A program made the translations under genes and the position numbers. Of a stretch of DNA of 64,000 nucleotides, positions 57,401 through 64,000 are shown in pieces (the first letter of the stretch is position 1; the number at the start of each line of letters is the position of its first letter). The stretch is taken from the NCBI GenBank assembly GCA_963573305.1, contig OY754331.1:90573434-90637433 (forward strand). The letters are read 5' to 3'. The stretch is from Pyrrhosoma nymphula. Its lineage: Eukaryota > Arthropoda > Insecta > Odonata > Coenagrionidae. The notes below the pieces were generated by a model. That model was given only the letters and a program-made list of their open reading frames with translations, had not been told where the DNA came from and did not search any database.

Positions 57401-58699
57401 CCCAAGTAGCAATATCTTATGAAAAAATCATTTTAAAAATATTTTAAAATCATTTTAAAATCATTTTAAAATTATTTTGAAAACATATTAGCTCTCTCTT
57501 TTTAGGCTTTTAAATTTTTTTTTCATTATTTTAAAATGATTTAACATAAGTTTTAAATATGTTTAACTCTTTAAGAAGCTACCCAGTAAACACAAAATTC
57601 TGCAGATGCGCATCTGATGCGCTGCAGCTACCGGGAGGGCGCTGCTGCAGCGCATCTAGCACTCATAAACTTCCCTTTTTTGAATGTCGGATGCGCGGCA
57701 AATGGGTGTCAGGAGCGCTGCACAAGCGTGTTCACGATCGCTTCAAACTGCAAAAATAGGGTATACCCATAGACAACATTATATAACCTATCTCCGGTAT
57801 GTATACACTCAACTTCAATCTCACTTCTTACTACGGTATATCTATCTCGCGACTACTTAAGTCATATCCTACTCGCAACTGCGCACCGAGAAAGTTGTAT
57901 ATATACGGCCATTCCCGTGCGTAAATGTGTTTGCGAGAACTAACTTTTAAATGTCAATGCCGTGATAGTTTGAGGAAACGTACCATCCAATCACGATAAC
58001 AGTTTTCAGGTTTTTATTTTTTCCAATTGCCACACGTTTTTTACATTTCAATGGAGACTTAACTTACTTGCAGAAATGTTACGAACGTGAATATGCATGT
58101 AGAATCAATGTTACGAATGTGGACATGAGAAAACTGACGAATGTACCAATGAAAGCATAACAATAATTTAGTGTTCAGCGGAAATTAATTACAAAAATCT
58201 ATCAATTTTTAAGCTATAATTTTAAAATTATTTCAAAATAATCTTTAATTTGTTTAAAATAATTTTAAAATCATTTTAAGAATATTTTAAAATCATTTTA
58301 AGAATATTTTAAAATCATTTTAAAAATATTTTAAAATAATTTTATAAAATCATTTTAAGAATATTTTAAAATCATTTTAAAAATATTTTAAAATAATTTT
58401 AAAATAATTTTGAAATTATTTTGAAATGATTTTGAAATAATATTCTCATATTATTTTAACTTGAAATGTTAAAAAAAGACTTTTCATGCAAATAAATGTC
58501 TCAGTACTTCCTATACATGCATATATATGTTATTAACAAATTGAGATGACAGGATACAGAACTTTAATATCATACATTATTTTAAAATTATTTTAAAATC
58601 TTGAAAAAGTCATGATTTTAGACATCTTATGATATTTTGATTTTATAATTATTTCAAATCATTTTAAAATCATTTTTCAACATTCTTTTGCTACTTGGG
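57401..58699. mobile_element. AT-repeat element with CCCAAGTAGCAA ends
   Basis: CCCAAGTAGCAA at 57401 and its reverse complement at 58699 bracket dense arrays of the word ATTTTAAAATC (57420-57560, 58200-58460, 58570-58680). Target duplication and superfamily are unclear. The interior (57560-58200) has no recognised gene. Confidence 0.5.
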
Positions 58700-59566
58700 G
58701 CAATGTTCTCGAAACAACCGAGCTACACATATAAAGGAAGCAGAGTCGCTGCCAGGCAGTCAGTTTGAAAGCTACAATCTTCGAGATAACTTGCGCCCCC
58801 CCTTGAGTTTTTTCTGTACATCTACATCTACGATGTACCGTGCAAGCCACCACTAGGGTGTGTGGCACGGGGTGATTCCACACCAGGTATGCAGCACTCG
58901 TCCCAGAACAAATCATAACCTCGCACGCTCCCCCTGGCGCTAGGCGCAGGCCAAAAGCAGTCAGGAAAACAGTGCGCAGTCCAACCGGAAATTGGGAGAG
59001 TGATACGTAAATGAACATGCAGAACAATGCTATACACACATCTAGTGGTTAATATTACTGATACTGTTAATTTATGAATACTACGAGATGCTACTTCATG
59101 CAAAGAACAAAATAAAAAAATGCCGGAGTAATCGACCGGTGTGAAGAGTTAGTAATGATGTAGTGTTATTAAGCACAAGTGAAAATTCTACTCTACCTAT
59201 TGAGGGTGGGAGTTTCATGTGATTGATCTATCGCAACTATTATTATCCCTTATTGTACGTGGGAAAAATGACATTTTAAATCTATCGGTTTGGCAGTCAA
59301 TTTCCTTTATTTTATTCCTGTGATCACTTCTACCGTAGTACGTTGGCTCTAGCAGTTGAACTCTAGCAAGGTATATGTTGAACGTCCGGCAAAAAACTGT
59401 CTGCTGCGAGTTTACGCAAAAGATTTAACCTGTATTTCTCCCTTCGATCAGTTAGAGATTCCCACCCTAATTCCTTCAACAATTCGGTAACACTGCTAAG
59501 TTTATCGTAACAACTTTTCACAAATCTTGCTGCTCTCCGTTGTATTCTATCTATTTCAGAGATTAG

Positions 59567-62150
59567 TCATACTTCGTAAGGGTCCCATATGCTAGTGGCG
59601 TACTCCAAGTGAGGTCTCACGAGTGAAAAATAACATCGCTCTTTAACTTTCTCGTCGCATTTTCCTAATATTCTTTTGATAAATCCCAATTTTCGACTAG
59701 CCTGTCCGCAGATTTCCCGAACGTGTTTCCCCCAAGACAGGTCCTGAGTAAGGGTCACACCTAAGTATTTAACTGACTCGACATTTGATAAGTCTGTTTG
59801 ATTAATTGTGTACGTATCGTTGACCGAGTTATCTTTTTTCCAAAAATTCATAACAACGCATTTTTAAAAATTCAATTCTAACTGCCAAGTATTGCACCAT
59901 TCATTTATAGCATCTAGGTCTTTTGTAACGCAATCTTGTCGGACTCATTTTCTAGATCCCTGTACAACACTGCGTCATCTGCGAAGAGGCGAATTTTGCT
60001 AGTAACAACGGTAGTGATGTCATTAATATACAAAAGGAACAATATGGGACCGATGACACTTCCCTGAGGTGCACCTGATGTAACTTTCACTACATCTGAG
60101 CTAACGCCATCTAGAACTACCCTCTGTTCGCGGTCGGCTTAGAACTCTTTTATCTAACATATTACGTCGTGGTGTATTCCGTATGCTTCCAACTTAACGA
60201 GTAACTTTGAATGAGGGACCTTATCGAAAGCTTTTTTAAAATCTAGAAATATTGCGTCTACTTGGACAAGCTTTTCTCCCGAGGAAAGAATGTCGTGAAG
60301 GAAGTGGGCCAACTGGGTTTCGCAAGACCTGCCTTTCCGGAATCCGTGCTGATTTGGCGTAAACAAGTTTTGACTATCCAAGTACCCCATAATCGAACTG
60401 ACGATAATATGTTCCAATATCTTGCACGAGATAGACGTAAGGGAAATCGGTCTATAGTTACTGGGCTCTTCCTTATCGCCACTTTTTAATATTGGTGTAA
60501 CGTTCGCGATTTTCCAATCGGAAGTAACACGATGTTGTGTTAGAGATTTTTCAAATATTATTTTAAGGTACGGTGTTATTTCTGATGCTAATTCTTTATA
60601 AACTTGGAATGGAACTAAACTTCTTGGAATTAATGGATTTTAAATTAATTTCTATTCCACCACTAGTGATATTAATAGACTGCATTGGGTGCTTATATAG
60701 CCTAGGCATTGTAGTGGTGTCGTTTGGAGAGCATTTTGTATAGACGCTTTGAAAAAAGGCGTTGAGGATATTTACTTTATCTTGTTTGTCGTTTGCTCTT
60801 TCTCCTAGATTGTTCTTTAGTGACGTTACTGTTGATTTGCAGCCTTGAACCTCCTTCGCGTATGACCAAAATGCCTTTGGGTTATCCTCTAAATATTCGC
60901 CCCATATTTTATTTTTGAATTCCGTTAATGCATTTTGAAAGGCCGTCTTAGCTGCTGTTTTCGATGTCTTGTATTTTTCGCATAACTTCTTATACTTCTC
61001 TTCGGGGAGATCCTTACGTGCGATCCTCATTTTTGCGTGCCGTATTCGTTGTCGTTTGAGAGATTTCCGGACGTCTGCATCATACCACCTAGGTTCAGTA
61101 TTGACCTTTTTAAGTTTACTTGGTATTGCGCTAGTTATGGCTGGTTGTGTGATGTCACGAAAAGTATTCCATGTGTAGTAAGTACAACGGTTTTCACTAA
61201 TATCACTAAATTGTTTATACGAGGTCAATAGTTCTTGTTTTAAGCATTCGAAATCCGCCTTGTGAAATAAGTATACCCTCCTCTTTATGAGTGTTTTTTT
61301 GTCAGTACTAATATGGAATCTAGCTTTTACTGCTCTGTGATCGCTAATTCCGTTCACTGTTACGTTAAGGACGGTTTCAGGTATGTTGGTCGCCAAAAGA
61401 TCTAGAACGTTGTTTCCTCTGGCCGTTGTTGTGACTATTTGATGCAAGGAATTAGAAGTGAATGTGTGGAGTAGAGTGTCGCACAACTCTTTTTCTTTGC
61501 CGCCATTTTTGAAACTATCACTACGTTTACCAATCGATCTCAAATCGGTCTGAGTTCAGACCGATCTGAAAGTTCAGCAGGGCGCTGACTCAGATCGCCT
61601 GGTTTACCAACACGGTCTGAAAATATCGATATTGAACTATCGATTTCAGTAGTTTGAATTATTTTGAGATTTCTTGCATATTTCAGCCGCACACTTCTCT
61701 CCTTTCCCTTCTTGTAACAAGTCACGCCGTAAATGATATCGATTATATTTTGTTTACGCTAGGCAACCAAAAGAAGAACGATGAGCGCAACGCACCGACC
61801 TCTTCGGATCGATCTGAGATTTCAGACTGGTTAGGGAAAGCGGGCTGACTCGGCTCGCTTCTCAGATCGATCTGGCCAGCGCGCTTCGTTTACCATACCG
61901 AGCTGAGCCAGTCAGATCGATCTGAGATCGATTGTTAAACGTAGTGATATGTCTTCCAGTCAATCGAGGGAACGTTGAAATCACCACCGATAATTATATT
62001 ATTTTCGTTATTTTCACGTGTGATACGTTTCACCTGTCTATCCAACTCTAGAACTGAATTCAAGTCTGCATCGGGTGGTCTATAATAGGAGCAAATAAAA
62101 ATTCTTTTTGTTGAGCATTTAATGTAACACCACACACTTTCTAAATCATT
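59567..62150 (-). pseudogene. LINE endonuclease-reverse transcriptase, broken
   Basis: The minus strand reads an apurinic-type endonuclease end (ICSYYRPPDADLNSV, IIIGGDFNVPSIDW), interrupted by the MITE. It then gives a long open part (61543-60596) with NGISDHRAVKARF and a Lys-rich linker. The reverse transcriptase follows with PNQHGFRKGRSCETQL, FLDFKKAFDKVPHSKL, GAPQGSVIGPILFLLYIND and KIRLFADDAVLYRD, and then the KYLGVTLTQDLSWGKHV tail. The catalytic FADD is kept, but several frame breaks lie between 60600 and 59560. Confidence 0.85.
61517..61948. mobile_element. 428-bp MITE inside the LINE
   Basis: The element 61519-61946 has long inverted ends: CACTACGTTTACCAATCGAT at the left, matched at the right with one difference over 20 bases. 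AT lies on both sides. It splits the LINE endonuclease from its own continuation, which proves the insertion. Long TIRs with a 2-bp duplication would suit an ISL2EU/Harbinger-type or similar parent; this is inference. Confidence 0.8.
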
Positions 62151-64000
62151 ATCCTTGATAACTTGCGCCCCCCCCCCCTTGAGTTTTTTCTGTATCCGCC
62201 ACTGGATGGGCCCAATGTTAATTTCAAATTTGTGACAGACCTGCAGGCACAGCTTCAATCCGTGCATGATGCTGATGATCCCTTGCTTGTCTCTATGGGC
62301 TCATGTGGGCTTCATAATGAACATAATGCTTTTAAAACTGGAGAAAAAGCCACTGTATGGAATGTGGTACTCTTTCTTAGAGCTTGCTATAATGTGTTCA
62401 AAGATGTGCTTGCGAGGAGGAGCGACTACAAATATTATAATGAGAGTTGTGCATTCCCTGAGAAGTTCTGCCCAATTAGGTGGCTCAGCAATGAGGATGT
62501 GGCAGAAACCGCGTAGAAAATTCTTCCAAATTTGGAGAAATTTGTTAGTGCCATGGAGAGGGATGGCAAAAGGGTAACTTTACGCAGCTATAAGGAAATG
62601 TGCAAAGGAATAAAGGACAGACTCATGGGACCTAGATTTGCTTAATTTCTCATGTAGCTCGCATTTTGGAGCCCTTCCTTTGTTATTTCCAAAGTAATGA
62701 TCCATTTTCCCCCTTCCTGTTCACAGAACTAACTCGTCTTATGGTGGATTAAATGTCTTTGTTTGTGAAGGAAGACATACTCAAGAATGCCAGCAGTATT
62801 AACCAAGTCAATATTGAAATGAGTGACAATCTAGTCTCAGTAAAACTTTTCAAATTAGGACATTCAGTCAGAGCTGAGCTGAGCGCAGTGTAGTTCTTAA
62901 AGATGCCGAAATATTTGCATTAAAGAAAGAATTCAGGGTGTTCTTGAAGACTAAGACCTTAAAATTGACTGAAAATTCGCCATTGAAATATAAATTATGC
63001 AAAGGAATTACATTTGCTGATCCATCCCTGATCAAGGATTTTCCCGACTGTGCACTGATACGGTTGGATATAGCACAACAGATTTTTCAAGAAAAGAACT
63101 GACTAACGGGCCAGAATTACGAACAGATTGAATAAGAGTTCAAACATATTATTACCAATCCTACAGTGGTGGAGGTAATGAAAACTCTTAACAGAAAGGA
63201 TCAGAGGCTGCACCATTTCTGGATGAAAGTTTTGTTTTATTCATATTCATCTGATCTCCTTGTCAGTTTCCTTCGTAAGGTCCTAATACTGAGCCATAGA
63301 AATGTATTTGTGGAGAGGGGCTTTTCAATTAATTAAGAGTTAGTTCACACGGAGCCTCTCAGCAGCGCTGCCGTTGGCTAATAATGGGGTAGAATGGAAG
63401 TGTTCTCACAGGGACACAGCCACCGGATAGAATCGCCACAGAAGGTTTCAGTGGTTCCCTCCGCCGCATACGCCGGCGTAGAAAAGTAACTGGTGTCTAG
63501 TGTACTGTTAAGTAAAAGTGTCTAGTGAGTTTAGCCGTAGCTAAATGGTGGTGTTCTCACGGAGCGGCTGCCACGCCACAGTTCAAGCAGCGCGTTCGTG
63601 GCCCTGCAGAAGCGCGAAAAATCTATGATGCAGTGCAGGATGTTGGTGGTTTAGACTGCATAAATTTGACGAAGAAAACGATCCTGAAGGTAAGGAATGC
63701 CAGGTTTCATTATGAAAACGCATTATTTGAAGAAAGGAAGAGAATTACTATTGAGAGAAAAAATGAAAGATGCCAGAAGAAACGGATCAGTGATCAGTTG
63801 AGAGATCTAACTGAACAGAAACGAAAAACCTTTCTTGGAAGCCAAAGGGAAGTTGATGCCATTGATGACAATATTAGTGTTCTCAAGAGTAGCAATCGAG
63901 AATAAATGTTTACCTGTTACAGAATTGTCATATTCATTCATAGTCAATCCTTGAGTTTATTTGTATGTATTTTTATCATTCATTGAATGTATTATTTTGA

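Larger units (their letters stand above)
58819..62156 (-). mobile_element. CR1/Jockey-like LINE, 5'-truncated in the endonuclease
   Basis: The 3' end (58819) begins with CATCTACATCTACGATGTACC. The 5' end stops within the endonuclease. A target duplication of about 34-38 bp (GATAACTTGCGCC...TTCTGTA) lies at 58785-58818 and 62157-62194, its length varying in a C-run. The LINE sits inside the hAT element, and a MITE sits inside the LINE. The 3' 700 bp (58819-59560) is decayed C-terminus and UTR. Confidence 0.88.
57037..62212. mobile_element. 5.2-kb hAT element inserted in an older hAT
   Basis: The element 57045-62204 has ends CAGTGGCGGATACA and TGTATCCGCCACTG and a perfect 8-bp duplication GATGGGCC at 57037-57044 and 62205-62212. 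Next to both ends are poly-C/G runs with TTGAGTTTTTTC or TTGCGGGG. Its own transposase is not visible. It has been filled by other repeats and a LINE. Confidence 0.9.
56821..63905 (+). pseudogene. Decayed hAT transposase split by a second hAT
   Basis: The first part (56821-57044) reads SSSFLGHSAATDLLQGFSK and NLKNLLQVSMDGP. Reading resumes after the insertion at 62205 with NFKFVTDLQAQLQ, VSMGSCGLHNEHNAFKTGE and FCPIRWLSNEDVAE. After many stops, SHRNVFVERGFSIN appears at about 63290-63335, the hAT C-terminal dimerisation motif. A further segment at 63605-63905 (RKIYDAVQDVGGLDCINLTK, then a Lys/Arg/Glu-rich tail) is still open. About 250 bp at 63340-63590 between them look inserted. AATAAA follows the stop. 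Confidence 0.75.

Noticed and set aside
63340..63590. A separate MITE with TGTTCTCACGGAGC-type ends
   Set aside because: Related words (GTTCACACGGAGCC and GTTCTCACGGAGCGG) occur in direct orientation and no matching inverted ends were found, so only an unexplained insertion is noted.

Overview
The window is animal nuclear DNA, most likely from an insect or another arthropod with a large, transposon-rich genome. The evidence is spliceosomal introns, insect-type repeats (Penelope-like elements, a copia element primed by initiator tRNA-Met, a CR1/Jockey-like LINE ending in a CATCTA microsatellite, a DD82E-type mariner relative, piggyBac, Tigger and hAT copies) and three conserved animal genes. 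No bacterial gene, operon or CRISPR array is present.

Conserved genes. (1) The last three coding exons of a phosphatidylinositol 5-phosphate 4-kinase (PIP4K) lie on the plus strand at 5103-5271, 6052-6418 and 26446-26633, split by a 20-kb intron and followed by a long AT-rich 3' UTR. (2) A complete three-exon CISD3 gene (mitochondrial protein with two CDGSH iron-sulfur motifs, 149 residues) lies on the minus strand at 42164-42960. (3) Head to head with it, on the plus strand, are four exons of SPAG6/PF16 (armadillo repeats, axoneme central pair) at 43904-44166, 44309-44519, 46545-46723 and 53517-53690; the 3' exons lie beyond the window. A possible terminal exon of an unidentified minus-strand gene is at 40168-40349.

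Layout. 1-3070: Penelope-like element (PLE) with inverted terminal repeats, a LINE fragment inside one arm, and a second PLE scrap. 3125-4873: decayed Tigger carrying a 23-bp minisatellite. 5.1-30 kb: PIP4K. Its large intron holds a DD82E-type element (6442-9136), a compact PLE, a 5S rRNA-derived SINE with 16-bp target repeats, a hAT MITE, an array of tRNA-like 469-bp units, another PLE, and a Tigger copy (16562-22920) interrupted by a nearly intact piggyBac (17789-22315). 32.4-33.6 kb: decayed LINE. 35338-40045: copia element with LTRs identical by eye. 40-43 kb: 5S remnant, a palindrome bearing hammerhead-ribozyme-like motifs, and CISD3. 43.9-53.7 kb: SPAG6, whose introns hold a hAT MITE inserted in a PLE, and a tRNA-like sequence. 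55-64 kb: a decayed unidentified repeat-family ORF, then a decayed hAT transposase split by a second hAT, itself invaded by a LINE, itself invaded by a MITE.

The most interesting signals are: hammerhead-like motifs that recur in the terminal repeats of several PLE copies, the best being a palindrome at 41.0-41.2 kb; a 125-bp tandem duplication that gives the last PIP4K exon a decoy splice acceptor; the 5S-derived SINE; and the tRNA-like array with an inverted first unit. Exon limits come from reading frames, splice consensus and remembered family sequences. No alignment or transcript data were available.
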